Origin: an uncultured Pseudomonadales bacterium
Lineage (GTDB): Bacteria > Pseudomonadota > Gammaproteobacteria > Pseudomonadales > Cellvibrionaceae
NCBI GenBank assembly: GCA_947487765.1
Contig: CANKXO010000001.1
Coordinates: 1,426,001 to 1,490,000 of the forward strand
Length of the DNA: 64,000 bases
Direction of reading: 5' to 3'
In this document: piece after piece, positions 10,201 through 19,638 of the stretch
How positions within the stretch are numbered: position 1 is the first letter of the stretch
Layout: every line of letters begins with the position of its first letter
The notes under the pieces: model-generated
The model's input: only the letters and a program-made list of their open reading frames with translations
Databases searched by the model: none
What the model was told of the DNA's origin: nothing
Position numbers and translations under genes: made by a program

Positions 10201-10532
10201 GGCTCCGTTACTGGCTTACGTGTAGTAACACGAATAAAAGGATTTGATGGATTATCAAGTACTACTTCAAAATTAAGCCCTGAAAGAAAAAATATTCTAT
10301 CTACCCCTGCACGGCTAAAATCTTCTCGGGAAGCAAGCGCTGTAAGAATTTCTTCTTCTGATAAATCACGCACTTTCAACAGCCGAATTTCGGCATTAAG
10401 CGGTTGATTGAATTGAGATCTTAAGGTGATTTCACCTAATCCCAATGCAGAAGTTACACCTGAATACAAAAGTCCAACTGTACTTATAATTAAGGCTAGT
10501 GTGCGAAGCTGCATAGACGTATCCCGTTTCAT
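7296..10532 (-). CDS. fimV: FimV polar hub protein (LysM, acidic, C-terminal TPR)
   Basis: FimV is an inner-membrane, peptidoglycan-binding pole organiser needed for type IV pilus assembly and cAMP-linked twitching in Pseudomonas; HubP is its Vibrio counterpart. Domains in order: signal peptide (1-30), an N-terminal domain starting LGLGEITLRSQFNQPLNAEI, a LysM domain (about 197-250, VQSGDTLWEIAERTRP), a coiled coil near 330-380, one transmembrane helix near 511-532 (LLAVGGGLLALLVAILVLL), a cytoplasmic TPR, a very acidic Asp/Leu-rich repeat stretch, and the FimV C-terminal TPR motif (STKLDLARAYLDMGDREGAEDILGEV). I start at ATG 10532; a TTG ten codons earlier and an ATG six codons later are alternatives. 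A run of nine cytosines encodes three prolines just before LysM. Confidence 0.93.
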   Translation of the reverse strand: MKRDTSMQLRTLALIISTVGLLYSGVTSALGLGEITLRSQFNQPLNAEIRLLKVRDLSEEEILTALASREDFSRAGVDRIFFLSGLNFEVVLDNPSNPFIRVTTRKPVTEPYLNFLIEVQWPSGRLLREYTLLLDLPVFTESAPSRPAVTAPSSGVVSSPSQQPPPRVQRQPRETVSAPAPVYNPNQPATSPPPVDSYRVQSGDTLWEIAERTRPNSSISVHQTMIAIQQANPNAFIGDNINRLRNGRVLRIPSSNEIADITYNQAVNAVRQQNQTWSSSTKQKPVLTSAAPTGSTSSSTSSPEGRLTLGSADSGQGDVKSAGASGSGESLQNDLAVAQEELDRSSRENSELKDRISELESQIQTMEELVSVTNDQLKALQIATQTNEADNLTSVTEADPSTNVVDAVVEETDTSIVGGLDENINEATTDVQDDIAKAAQDVLDSANDTISDATSTVVDDSIVEPVEDITAQVETPPEEPVVTTPEPEPAPVAPVGQSSSSFDVVEFVKSNLLAVGGGLLALLVAILVLLRLREKPEEPDFGEFDLESEEDLLVSDEDYEEEISVDGDDYDIEDDELDDSVQAQTEDVVAEADIYVSLGQEDKAIELLQKEIQQNPDNADARLGLLKIYAKSQNSEGFDEQYAQLLPLGNVYANDQAMALRKDISNVEPFDTDQYSLEGGDEDTLAFTNDSDEDLDLDLDLDLDLGDNDTSLPGSDIDFTGSDDLDDLSIDLDDISDDLEGIDADKPDSNEDSLSLAGLDDELDLDLNIDEDIDLDLDVEISEADLNVSDDLASDLSSLNIGDIGASESTSDDGGIAELDLDIDDDFASSLDDLDNDLSLSIDDDASKDNDLEFDLDFDSADDKPESNDLDLDIADIDLPNEELSVSSDEELDLDVPPSEDLDIASLDQEIDAMTAELDDALSLDEEPLDEPLEIEAAEDSVESEDLTLDIDAEEAVDLSEASFDHESLTEDDDSDDLDFLANSEMAQEDPESSIDTDGGLSSDDDINIASAMDDAAIAEDDELDFLEESDEVSTKLDLARAYLDMGDREGAEDILGEVLEEGNPQQKTEAKELMAQI

Positions 10533-10684
10533 CTTTTCTTTTCGCCGCGTTATCCTACTCAAGGTACACCATGAACCATATAGCAGGCGCGGTCTTATCT
10601 GGTAAGTATAGGTTTATCAAGGTTGTCAGCAACTCTACCAGCTAAAACCTCGAATAAACCTTCACAAGTTGCTCTAAGTATTCA

Positions 10685-11692
10685 TTATAAATAGCTTTTT
10701 ATCAACTCTTCAGCTATCAGAATTGTGTTAAATGCTGCACTTTTACGGACATTATCTGCCGTTATCCAAAGATTGATACCACTATCATGGCTCATGTCAC
10801 GACGAATGCGGCTAACAAAAATCTTTTCACTCCCTGTTGCATGTGTCACAGGCGTCGCAAATTCACTGCCTCGATCACCCTCTAACAGACTGATTTCCTT
10901 ATGTTTTCCTAAAATTTCATGAACGTCTTCCAAAGTAATAGGTGACTGTGTATCAACACTCACCATCATGCTATCAGCATAAAATACTGGGACTTGAACG
11001 CAGGACGCGTTTAATTGAAGCCGCTCATTCCCCAATAATCGACGAGTTTGGGTTAACAAGCGTTTCTCAGTAAATGAATGCCCATCATTCCCAATTTCTC
11101 CGACGTAAGGCAGCACGTTAAAAGAAATTTGCTGGGGGTAAACACTATGTTCAGCACCGCGCCCATTCAACAAGCTTGCCGTTTGAGATGCTAACTCATG
11201 AATCGCTTTTTTACCGTGACTGGATACAGATTGGCAAACAGTTACATTCACTCTTTCTACACCAACTTGATCATCGAGTGGCTTAAGAACTGTTGATAAC
11301 TGGATTGCATTACTATCAGGGTTAACAACGACCTCTGGCTTAGCAGCTAAAATTTGCCCATTAACCTGAGGAACGACTAAAGGAGCTGTCTCTGCAAAAA
11401 CTTGGCTGTTATCAATAGTCAAACATCCTTTAGCTTGAGCCAAAGGCAATACCTCACTAGAAACCTCATCAGTCGCAACAAATATTGCCAGCTTAACTTT
11501 AGAAAAATCGAATTTTTTTAACTCTGTCACCATGACGGGCTTATTATTGAACATAAGGCTGGTACCAGCCGTACGCTCACTAGCCAATAGATAGAGTTGA
11601 TTCACTGGAAATTTTCGCTTTTCCAACAATTCAACAACAGCTTCACCTATAGCGCCTGTAGCCCCAACAACAGCAATATCAATAGAACTCAT
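10685..11692 (-). CDS. usg: USG-1-like aspartate-semialdehyde dehydrogenase paralogue, catalytic Cys absent
   Basis: A 335-residue protein with the aspartate-semialdehyde dehydrogenase fold: N-terminal NADP-binding VVGATGAIGEAVVELLEKR, the conserved VNVTVCQSVSSHGKKAI segment and the C-terminal VRKSAAFNTILIAEELI. At the position where active enzymes carry the catalytic cysteine (SNPNCST-type motif) it reads VNPDSNAIQLSTVLKPL, with Ser in place of Cys. It is therefore probably not an active dehydrogenase. It sits 40 bases downstream of the true asd gene and upstream of fimV, the usual position of the usg paralogue in pseudomonads. Its function is unknown. Confidence 0.85.
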   Translation of the reverse strand: MSSIDIAVVGATGAIGEAVVELLEKRKFPVNQLYLLASERTAGTSLMFNNKPVMVTELKKFDFSKVKLAIFVATDEVSSEVLPLAQAKGCLTIDNSQVFAETAPLVVPQVNGQILAAKPEVVVNPDSNAIQLSTVLKPLDDQVGVERVNVTVCQSVSSHGKKAIHELASQTASLLNGRGAEHSVYPQQISFNVLPYVGEIGNDGHSFTEKRLLTQTRRLLGNERLQLNASCVQVPVFYADSMMVSVDTQSPITLEDVHEILGKHKEISLLEGDRGSEFATPVTHATGSEKIFVSRIRRDMSHDSGINLWITADNVRKSAAFNTILIAEELIKSYL

Positions 11693-11732
11693 GTTTAGCC
11701 TTTATATAAGATTGTTAAATACATTGTAGACT

Positions 11733-12869
11733 CTATTGACGTTTTAGCAGAATTTGAAGCATACGACGTAATGGTTCTGCAGCACCCCACAATAGTTGAT
11801 CCCCAACCGTAAAAGCACTGAGATATTCTGGCCCCATATGCATTTTGCGTAAACGACCGACAGGAACTGATAGAGTGCCGGTTACCGCTGTTGGTGTCAG
11901 CTCTTTTAAAGACTCTTCTTTGTGGTTAGGAACTACTTTAACCCAATCGTTAGCACTGGCTATTAATTGTTCAACTTCAGTTAAAGACAAATCTTTCTTT
12001 AATTTAATAGTCAACGCCTGACTATGGCATCGCATCGCACCGACACGCACACATACACCATCGACAGGAATATGAGGAATTAAACCAACAACATCATTTT
12101 CATAGGAAGTGCCTATGATTTTATTTGTTTCAGCATCAGCCTTCCATTCTTCACGACTCTGGCCCGAATCCAATTCACTATCAATGTAAGGTAATACACT
12201 CCCAGCTAAAGGGACGCCGAAATTTTCTTGAGGTAAATTGCCTTCACGCAACTCATCCGCAATCTTTTTATCAATATCAAGAATAGCTGAGGCTGGATCA
12301 GCTAATTCGCTGGCAACCGTATCGCGCAGCTCGCCCATTTGAACTAATAATTCCCTCATATGACGGGCACCACCACCGCTTGCTGCCTGATATGTCATCG
12401 CAGAGATCCATTCAACATGCCCCGCATTAATCAGTCCACCAATAGCCATCAACATCAAACTCACTGTGCAGTTACCACCAATAAAATCTTTAGTGCCATT
12501 ATCCAATGCCTTTTCAATAACATTAGCATTGACAGGATCTAAAACAATGACTGCGTTTTCTTCCATTCTCAAAGCAGACGCTGCATCAATCCAATAACCA
12601 TTCCATCCAGATTCACGTAAAGGTTTAAAAACCTCTTTGGTATAATCCCCTCCCTGACAAGAGATAACAACGTCCATTTTAGATAGCTCAGCAATATCTT
12701 TCGCGTCTTTTAAAGGCTCAATTGTTTTACCAATAGAAGGGCCTTCCCCACCAACATTTGATGTTGTGAAAAACACAGGCTCAAAAGCTGCAAAATCATT
12801 CTCTTCTATCATTCGACCCATCAAGACCGAACCAACCATACCACGCCAACCGACAAAACCGACTTTCAT
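11733..12869 (-). CDS. asd: Aspartate-semialdehyde dehydrogenase
   Basis: Asd reduces aspartyl phosphate to aspartate semialdehyde, feeding lysine/diaminopimelate, threonine and methionine synthesis. It shows the N-terminal [20 protein letters not shown] typical of the gram-negative (E. coli) class and the catalytic cysteine in [18 protein letters not shown]. Later blocks are [20 protein letters not shown] and [21 protein letters not shown]. The frame opens seven codons upstream, but the ATG at 12869 has GAGGAAAG immediately upstream and gives the standard N-terminus. Contrast with the adjacent usg paralogue, which lacks this cysteine. Confidence 0.96.
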   Translation of the reverse strand: MKVGFVGWRGMVGSVLMGRMIEENDFAAFEPVFFTTSNVGGEGPSIGKTIEPLKDAKDIAELSKMDVVISCQGGDYTKEVFKPLRESGWNGYWIDAASALRMEENAVIVLDPVNANVIEKALDNGTKDFIGGNCTVSLMLMAIGGLINAGHVEWISAMTYQAASGGGARHMRELLVQMGELRDTVASELADPASAILDIDKKIADELREGNLPQENFGVPLAGSVLPYIDSELDSGQSREEWKADAETNKIIGTSYENDVVGLIPHIPVDGVCVRVGAMRCHSQALTIKLKKDLSLTEVEQLIASANDWVKVVPNHKEESLKELTPTAVTGTLSVPVGRLRKMHMGPEYLSAFTVGDQLLWGAAEPLRRMLQILLKRQ

Positions 12870-13092
12870 TAACTTTCCTCTAAACCTCACTGACTATAGG
12901 AATTGATATTCTCTAAAGGGTGCGTAGTTTACAGGAGAACCCCTTTCGATAAAAACATATTCTTAACTACCGAAGATAAGTAGAGCTGAATATACATAGC
13001 AGTAATTTATTCAATATAGAAATTGATGCTGTGATAAACTATGGAATTCTAGTTATTAGCCACTTCCACTACATACCTACCCAATAATCCAT

Positions 13093-13989
13093 ATGATATC
13101 GGCCGTTAAATTTTTCCTTATTAAATGGTTTTTTACTCTTTGTAGACTAATACCACTAAAGAGGTCACAACAAATAGGCAGCACTCTAGGCCGCTGCTTA
13201 ATGAAGTTTAATAAAAAAAGAGTTCATATCGTCAAATGCAATTTGAAAGCTTGCTTTCCCAATCAAACCGACAAAGAAAGGGAAAAACTAACAAATAAGA
13301 TTGCAGAGGAAACTGGCAAATGGATTATGGAATCAGCACATGTATGGTTTGGCAAAGAAAAAGACTTAATTCGCCATTTAAAAGTTAAAAATCCGGATTT
13401 ATTACGTAAAGCATACAATAAGCAAAATGGGGTCGTCATTATTCTGCCTCATCTTGGCAATTGGGAGATGATCAATTTTTATCTCCCTCAGAATTACCCT
13501 TCTGCCTCAATGTATAAGCCATTATCATCGAACACGATGGAAAAAATTGTGCTAGGAAGTCGTACACAGGCTGGCGCAGAGATGTTTGCCGCCGATAGCC
13601 GGGGGGTAAGGCAGGCATTAAAACATTTAAAAAAAGGGAAGGTATTAATAGTCTTATCAGACCACCTTCCCTCACGTGAAGCCGGCGTTTACGCCCCCTT
13701 CTTTGGCAACCCTGCATTAACTGGAAAATTAACCCATACACTAGTTAAATTCAATCAATCAGAAGCCATCATGGCAAGTGTATTGAGGCAGCCCAATGGA
13801 GAAGGGTTTGAATTAGAGTTTCATCCAATTACCGGCATGCAGGATACCAATAATCCCGTCGAAGCAGCCACCTATCTGAATAAATCTATCGAAGAAGCAA
13901 TATTAATTGCTCCCGAACAATATCAGTGGGTTTACACACGCTTTGACAAACAGCCTAAAGGCAGCAGCAATATTTACCGATTAAAATAG
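13093..13989 (+). CDS. LpxL/HtrB-family lipid A acyltransferase-like protein
   Basis: A 298-residue member of the lysophospholipid/lipid A acyltransferase family. Features: N-terminal hydrophobic anchor (IKWFFTLCRLIPL), RVHIVKCNLKACFPN as in the family, the catalytic HX4E block ILPHLGNWEMINFY near residue 119, and the downstream KVLIVLSDHLPSREAGVYAPFFG and QYQWVYTRFDKQPKG motifs. These enzymes add a secondary acyl chain to lipid A (LpxL, LpxM) or related glycolipids at the inner membrane. It is transcribed alone, divergently from asd, with a 220-base AT-rich promoter region. Acyl-chain choice cannot be told from sequence. Confidence 0.9.
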   Translation: MISAVKFFLIKWFFTLCRLIPLKRSQQIGSTLGRCLMKFNKKRVHIVKCNLKACFPNQTDKEREKLTNKIAEETGKWIMESAHVWFGKEKDLIRHLKVKNPDLLRKAYNKQNGVVIILPHLGNWEMINFYLPQNYPSASMYKPLSSNTMEKIVLGSRTQAGAEMFAADSRGVRQALKHLKKGKVLIVLSDHLPSREAGVYAPFFGNPALTGKLTHTLVKFNQSEAIMASVLRQPNGEGFELEFHPITGMQDTNNPVEAATYLNKSIEEAILIAPEQYQWVYTRFDKQPKGSSNIYRLK

Positions 13990-13998
13990 AACACCGCA

Positions 13999-16140
13999 CT
14001 AATCGGGAATACGCACTTGGTGATCTTTGAACTCAATTAGATTTTGAGCATGAGGTTTAGCGGCAATAGCAGGTAAATGCACAGCTATCTCAAGGTCAGA
14101 TACCGAATTATCCGTACCAAGCCCACGCGGTATCGGCCGCACTACCTGACTGGCTGGCAAAGTAGTACCATTTTTTAAGTGATCAAACATTAAATCTAAA
14201 CTTTCCAAAAAATAATGGTGTAAAGGAACATAGCGATTATTAAAACCAGGAAAGGCATTCAGAGCATCTAAATGATGCGCATTCACAACCTCGTAATAAT
14301 GTAAACGGCTGCTATGATCTGTTAATTTATTTAAACCAAAGTAAGCGCGTGAACTGTGATTAGGGGCCAAGATACCATCAGAACGACCAGTGACAAAGAT
14401 TGCTGGCTTACCACGCAGCTTTCCCGTCGCTCTAATTTGATGAATACCTTTTTGAATACGACGATGATATCGCTTCTGCTGCTTACTAATATTATTATTC
14501 TCGTCAAGAACATCAACTCCAGTCACTAACGTACGCAAACATAATGCACCATCTATGTTTTGATCGAACTGACCTGAGCTAGGTGAGATGGACACTGTAT
14601 TTTCAGACGCTCCCCCTAACGAATTATTATTAACCAATACAATACCGGCTACTGGCGGGATGCCTGTACTACGAGAAAAGTATTCATTATGTACGACAGC
14701 AGGGAGTTCTGTTGGACGATTATTATCATCAACAGCAGCAAAGCTGTAACCACACAAGTTTTTCGCCACACTAAAGCGACCATGACTATTGGGGTAATTA
14801 ACGGCTATTGCCTGAGGAATACTAATATTCCAATGGGAGGGTTGAACGATATTTTGTTCGTGTAGAATGCCATAATCATTGATAACTTTTTGTGCCTCGG
14901 TCGACTGTTCTGCCAACGTTGTCGATTGCAACAACCCTTTATTATGTAAAACTGAACAAGGGATCACGCCAAACTGTGGCAAAACAAAAGGGGCATTCGC
15001 ATTTTCTGGCGCCGCATTTGCACAAGACTGATAAATATTAAGTAGAGTGCCATAATCTGCTAACGACAAACTGTGGTTAAACAATGGCTCAGCATCTCCC
15101 TGAACAATACTAAACGATGGATTATAAATCGGCGTTACATTAGGCTCAGATACTGCTACACCATCAATTAATCCTTGCCAGTCTTGCTCAGCAGCCATTA
15201 CTGAAGCACCACCACCATTGGATACACTCGAAGCAATTACAATAGTATTATCTGGTCGAATAGTTTTTCTATGCCTGCCTTTCCCATCGATTTTCCCATA
15301 TTTTTCATTCAAGATATAAAAGGCAAACTTAATTGATTGCAATACACTCTTACCCCATAATCGTTGCGTGTTTTTTTGAGAATGGGCATGTTTAAAAGCA
15401 ACACGATGAGGGAATTGCTCATTGTATTGTTCTCGTCTTTCATCTGATAATTTAGGAATAAAATGCGCATCATGAAGCGCAATGTCAGCATCCTCAAGCC
15501 TTCCATCAATTAATGTCGCCTTATGATTTTGTAAGCTATAAGCACTACTGCCCTTACCTGCATCGGTATAAGTTATTGCACAATTATTTTTTAAACCCCA
15601 TTCACCTACTGTGCCTATGGCACCATAAACACCTCGAGAATTAGAAGATGGAGCTGTGACTATACACGGCTCATCAGGATCAAAGCTGTCAGGAATTTGT
15701 ACCATCATTGTGATATTTAATGGGCCTGCATAACCCAGAACTTCATAACCTGATACAAGCCCCTGCCCCACAGAGCCATCTGCTTTAATATTAGGTCCAT
15801 AAATACGACCAAAACCGCCTGCCGTCGTAGGGTCGATTAATGCGCGATAATTAGTATGGATAGCTAGGCGCCGTAATTCCGCTGTCGTAGGATTTAAACG
15901 GTCATCTGGCACAGGGCCATCGAATAATTGCAACCCACTTACACCCAGACCAGCTGTCGCTAAATCATCAGTAATGCCATCGTAATACGTTTCAATGATA
16001 TCGCCTCGAATGAAATGTGGTTTTTTATTAACACCATATTTACTAACATCGTCAGCCAACAATGTTGATGAGGTGATAATTAATCCACTCAGCAAGAGTG
16101 GCTGAAGACCTACACAGTATTGATTATTATTCTTTTTCAA
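13999..16140 (-). CDS. Exported D-(-)-3-hydroxybutyrate oligomer hydrolase
   Basis: A 713-residue protein with an N-terminal signal peptide (hydrophobic LLLSGLIITSSTLLADD). The body matches the 3HB-oligomer hydrolase family, which cleaves oligomers released from polyhydroxybutyrate by depolymerase into monomers. Visible features: the conserved MMVQIPDSFDPDEPCIVTAP block, the probable serine-nucleophile segment IVIASSVSNGGGASVMAA near residue 305, and a late histidine region VNAHHLDALNAFPGFNNRYV. It is convergent with the acyltransferase gene, nine bases apart. The signal peptide points to periplasmic or extracellular action, suggesting use of external PHB. No depolymerase gene is nearby. Confidence 0.88.
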   Translation of the reverse strand: MKKNNNQYCVGLQPLLLSGLIITSSTLLADDVSKYGVNKKPHFIRGDIIETYYDGITDDLATAGLGVSGLQLFDGPVPDDRLNPTTAELRRLAIHTNYRALIDPTTAGGFGRIYGPNIKADGSVGQGLVSGYEVLGYAGPLNITMMVQIPDSFDPDEPCIVTAPSSNSRGVYGAIGTVGEWGLKNNCAITYTDAGKGSSAYSLQNHKATLIDGRLEDADIALHDAHFIPKLSDERREQYNEQFPHRVAFKHAHSQKNTQRLWGKSVLQSIKFAFYILNEKYGKIDGKGRHRKTIRPDNTIVIASSVSNGGGASVMAAEQDWQGLIDGVAVSEPNVTPIYNPSFSIVQGDAEPLFNHSLSLADYGTLLNIYQSCANAAPENANAPFVLPQFGVIPCSVLHNKGLLQSTTLAEQSTEAQKVINDYGILHEQNIVQPSHWNISIPQAIAVNYPNSHGRFSVAKNLCGYSFAAVDDNNRPTELPAVVHNEYFSRSTGIPPVAGIVLVNNNSLGGASENTVSISPSSGQFDQNIDGALCLRTLVTGVDVLDENNNISKQQKRYHRRIQKGIHQIRATGKLRGKPAIFVTGRSDGILAPNHSSRAYFGLNKLTDHSSRLHYYEVVNAHHLDALNAFPGFNNRYVPLHHYFLESLDLMFDHLKNGTTLPASQVVRPIPRGLGTDNSVSDLEIAVHLPAIAAKPHAQNLIEFKDHQVRIPD

Positions 16141-16521
16141 AATTATATTCTCCGTTTATCAAATAAAGTAATTCGTCTTAGTAAGCTACAAAACGTAAAC
16201 AAGAATTACTGACAGCGTGCCCATAACAGCCATTAGAAAATGATTTGAACAATATGGTTATGGGACTGAATGTCTTAGGTTGTACAAAAGAGTTCGTTCA
16301 ACCCAAATAGATAAACGCAAAAAATACGCCAAAATATGAAGATAAATAAGCTGTTGATTTTACGAGACATTTAATAAGCAAGAAACTTATCAAAACATAA
16401 GTTGAGCGCTGAACGCTCAACGAAAAGAATAGAGCGATCGGAATAGCTCACTTTGCAAAAATAATAATATAGATTTTTCTTTAGGAGAAAAATTAAGTAC
16501 GTTAATTTCTGCGAACAAGAA
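16141..16521. other. Intergenic region with an 8-bp-stem hairpin
   Basis: About 380 bases without a credible gene. It should hold the promoter of the hydroxybutyrate oligomer hydrolase (leftward). One clear element is a perfect hairpin at 16,401-16,421 with arms GTTGAGCG and CGCTCAAC around a 5-base loop. It lies about 100 bases downstream of the glyoxalase-like gene and may end leftward leuB transcription, although the following bases are only weakly T-rich. Nothing else stands out. Confidence 0.5.
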
Positions 16522-16839
16522 TTATGATTCAGTGTTCTTTGGCCATAAAATTTGGATTTCTTCCAACTGTTTTTCAGCAGAAAAATACTCCCAGACTATC
16601 CCATTAACATCAACCTCCTCTGTAAAAGAAGAGGTTGACGAATCCTCCCAACCCAGATGTCTTAATTCCCCAGCTGGCTGAGTAGTATCTACCCTCAATG
16701 AGAAGTTAAGTGAATCTGTTCGCCATAATGCATATTGGTTTTTAACAACAATCTCTGGCTCAGAACCTAAACGGGCCGTATAGTCTTGAACCGACGTTGG
16801 CAAATCACTTGTCGATAAAGCAATATGAAAACGCTTCAC
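16522..16839 (-). CDS. Small glyoxalase/bleomycin-resistance fold protein
   Basis: A 105-residue single-domain protein starting MKRFHIALSTSDLPTSVQDYTARLG, which matches the first beta-alpha unit of vicinal oxygen chelate proteins (the ArsI/CadI-like subset begins similarly). The first possible metal ligand is His5. The second half is short, so it may be a minimal or metal-free member. It lies five bases downstream of leuB, so co-transcription is likely. The function is unknown; a role in leucine synthesis is not implied beyond co-location. Confidence 0.65.
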   Translation of the reverse strand: MKRFHIALSTSDLPTSVQDYTARLGSEPEIVVKNQYALWRTDSLNFSLRVDTTQPAGELRHLGWEDSSTSSFTEEVDVNGIVWEYFSAEKQLEEIQILWPKNTES

Positions 16840-16843
16840 GATA

Positions 16844-17923
16844 CTATGCCATCAATGCATCAACAACTGCATCGCCCATTTCAGATGTGCTTACTTTTTT
16901 CATACCTTCAGAGAAAATATCCGCTGTACGTAAATTTTGATCTAAGACTTGACCAACTGCTGCGGCAATGGCATCAGCTGCTTCAGCCATACCCAAAGAA
17001 TAACGCAACATCATCTCAACGGACAAAATAGTGGCAAGTGGATTGGCTACTCCTTGACCTGCGATATCAGGTGCTGAACCATGAACAGGCTCATACATAC
17101 CCAAGCCATCAGAGTTTAGTGAAGCAGAAGGCAACATACCAATAGAACCGGTTAACATTGCTGCACAATCCGACAATATATCGCCAAACAAATTACTCGT
17201 CACAACCACATCAAATTGTTTTGGTCCACGCACTAATTGCATAGCCGCATTATCAACATACATATGAGAAAGCTCTACATCAGAATACTCAGGCGCAAGC
17301 CCTTCCATAATTTCTCGCCACAATCCAGAGACTTCTAATACATTAGCCTTTTCAACAGAACATAAACGTTTACCACGTTTTTGCGCGACTTCAAACGCAT
17401 TACGCCCAATACGCTCTATTTCACTCTCACGATAAACCATCGTGTTATAACCTTGACGCTCGCCATTCTCCAGAATACGTATGCCGCGAGGCTCACCAAA
17501 ATAAATACCACCAGTTAATTCACGTACAATTAAAATGTCGAGATCAGCAACAAGCTCTTTTTTCAATGAAGATGCATCAGCCAATTGTGGGTACAAAATC
17601 GCCGGGCGTAAATTAGAGAATAAATCTAATTCAGCGCGCATCTTTAGCAAACCTTTTTCAGGACGAATTGCTCGATCTAAGGTATCCCATTTAGGGCCGC
17701 CAACCGCCCCCAGTAAAATAGCATCGCTGGCTCGCCCTTGAGCAATAGTCTCATCTGTTAAAGGCACACCATGGGCATCAATAGAACAACCTCCCATCAA
17801 GCCCTCTTCATAGGCAAGCTCCAAGCTCATTTTTTCATTAACACAATCAATGACTTTACGCGCTTCATTAACAATTTCTGGGCCAATACCGTCACCAGCT
17901 AACAATAATATTTTTTTAGACAC
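16844..17923 (-). CDS. leuB: 3-isopropylmalate dehydrogenase
   Basis: LeuB oxidises and decarboxylates 3-isopropylmalate in leucine synthesis. The 359-residue protein has [20 protein letters not shown], the substrate-binding [16 protein letters not shown], the [16 protein letters not shown] loop, and the NAD-binding [22 protein letters not shown] set the start at GTG 17923, giving [10 protein letters not shown] with GAGG five bases upstream; a GTG two codons earlier is the alternative. It is separated from leuCD by the oppositely oriented HD-GYP gene, so it must have its own promoter. Confidence 0.95.
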   Translation of the reverse strand: MSKKILLLAGDGIGPEIVNEARKVIDCVNEKMSLELAYEEGLMGGCSIDAHGVPLTDETIAQGRASDAILLGAVGGPKWDTLDRAIRPEKGLLKMRAELDLFSNLRPAILYPQLADASSLKKELVADLDILIVRELTGGIYFGEPRGIRILENGERQGYNTMVYRESEIERIGRNAFEVAQKRGKRLCSVEKANVLEVSGLWREIMEGLAPEYSDVELSHMYVDNAAMQLVRGPKQFDVVVTSNLFGDILSDCAAMLTGSIGMLPSASLNSDGLGMYEPVHGSAPDIAGQGVANPLATILSVEMMLRYSLGMAEAADAIAAAVGQVLDQNLRTADIFSEGMKKVSTSEMGDAVVDALMA

Positions 17924-18099
17924 ACACACCTCGAAAAATAAGGACTATTAAAAATTAAAAGGACGTATTGTATTACGCCCCACCTAAAGAAAGAAAGACT
18001 ATAACCCTGTGTAGCTTTATTTAGTAAACAACATTTGACGCACAACCCGTTCCAGCTATCCTTAACACTATCACCGTAATTCATTCATAGTGGAAAGCA

Positions 18100-19635
18100 A
18101 TGGCACAGATGTTGCGGAACAGCCAAAGCGGCACTCTTATCAACGAAAAAGGCTATGATTCTGCCTGCCCCAATAACTTATCGTTATATTCACGAACAAC
18201 GTTAAAACATACCTTACAATACTTTATAGCAGCGGTAATTTTTATTCTTTACGGTGTACAGGTTTGCCCTTTTCTAGAATCATTAGAAAGGAGCTTCTTT
18301 ACATCTGTTGTCATCTCATTATTTAGCTGCATGCTAATTATTCGGACGATAGTCCTGCAAAAAAAACAACCTAACACTCCACAAAAAATACTTAAAAAGC
18401 AATTCATTATCGACCTCGGTATTTTTTTCCTCGGAGGTCTAGTCCTAGCTATAGGCAATCAGATAATTTATCAATTTCCATTAGAAGCAAGCTTAAGAGT
18501 AATAATTGGCTTTATGATACTCGGCTTTTTTACCAGTATGCTTTTATTACTTCAAAAGGAAAGCCAGCTAATTCTTGCCAAACAAGTCATTCCAAGCAAA
18601 TTAACCCCTAACAAACACACCTCAATTAACATCAAGATTCAATTTTTTACTTTATCACTACTTATCGGTGCAATTATCACCATGCTACTGATAATTTACA
18701 AAGATTTTGAATGGCTACAAAACATAGGAAAAGATATTTCTTTAAACCAAGCTTCATTATGGATTCTTTATGAGTTTTTATTCGTTTCCGCCACCTTTAT
18801 TGGATACGGTTTACTCATCATCCACAACTTTTCCAATAATATAAAAATGTATTTCAATCATCAAAATTCTGTACTTGCTGCCGTTCAAAAAGGCGAACGC
18901 AATCTTACAGTTCCAATAATCAGCAATGATGAATTCAGTATTACAGCGCAATATACCAATCATATGATTAATAGCTTGCAGGAGAGTGAGCAAATATTAA
19001 AACAAACTCGTGATGCAGCAATACTCGCCATTTCTTCATTAGCAGAAACAAGAGACAACGAAACGGGTGCACATATTTTACGAACTCAGGAATATATAAG
19101 ATCGTTAGGCCTTTACCTACAAAAAAATTCACGTTTTAGTGAATATTTAACAAGTGAAACTCTCGAATTAATTTATAAATCTGCACCGCTACATGACATT
19201 GGCAAAGTAGGCATTCCTGACTCTATCTTGTTAAAGCCCGGAAAATTAACTGATGATGAATTTTCTATTATGAAAAAACATCCGGTTATAGGTCGTCAGG
19301 CAATTGAAAAAGCAGAAAAACAAACCGGCACTATGCCATTTTTACACTTCGCTAAAGAAATTTCAGAAACCCACCATGAAAAATGGGACGGCAGTGGCTA
19401 CCCCTATGGATTAAAAGCCGATGAAATCCCATTATCTGGCAGGCTGATGGCACTTGCCGATGTTTATGACGCATTGATCACTGAACGGGTTTATAAACCT
19501 GCCTTTAGTCATGAAAAATCAAAAGCAATTATCCTTGAAGGTAAAGGTACTCATTTTGACCCAGATATCGTCGATGCTTTTCTAGCCATAGAAAATGAGT
19601 TCATTACCATTGCCGAAGCTCACAAGGATAAGTAA
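18100..19635 (+). CDS. Membrane HD-GYP domain protein (putative cyclic-di-GMP phosphodiesterase)
   Basis: A 511-residue protein with six predicted transmembrane helices in the first 240 residues, a linker with HAMP-like character (about 245-300), and a C-terminal HD-GYP domain. The metal-binding HD is in APLHDIGKVGIPDSILLKPG near residue 365, and the GYP signature in HHEKWDGSGYPYGL near 432, followed by LADVYDALITERVYKP. HD-GYP proteins hydrolyse cyclic-di-GMP to GMP. All signature residues are present, so activity is expected. It is convergent with leuD (stop codons three bases apart) and lies between leuD and leuB. The sensory input of the membrane part is unknown. Confidence 0.9.
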   Translation: MAQMLRNSQSGTLINEKGYDSACPNNLSLYSRTTLKHTLQYFIAAVIFILYGVQVCPFLESLERSFFTSVVISLFSCMLIIRTIVLQKKQPNTPQKILKKQFIIDLGIFFLGGLVLAIGNQIIYQFPLEASLRVIIGFMILGFFTSMLLLLQKESQLILAKQVIPSKLTPNKHTSINIKIQFFTLSLLIGAIITMLLIIYKDFEWLQNIGKDISLNQASLWILYEFLFVSATFIGYGLLIIHNFSNNIKMYFNHQNSVLAAVQKGERNLTVPIISNDEFSITAQYTNHMINSLQESEQILKQTRDAAILAISSLAETRDNETGAHILRTQEYIRSLGLYLQKNSRFSEYLTSETLELIYKSAPLHDIGKVGIPDSILLKPGKLTDDEFSIMKKHPVIGRQAIEKAEKQTGTMPFLHFAKEISETHHEKWDGSGYPYGLKADEIPLSGRLMALADVYDALITERVYKPAFSHEKSKAIILEGKGTHFDPDIVDAFLAIENEFITIAEAHKDK

Positions 19636-19638
19636 GCA

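Noticed and set aside
16401-16421. Strong rho-independent terminator
   Set aside because: The stem is perfect but the following bases lack a T-run; it is only noted as a hairpin.
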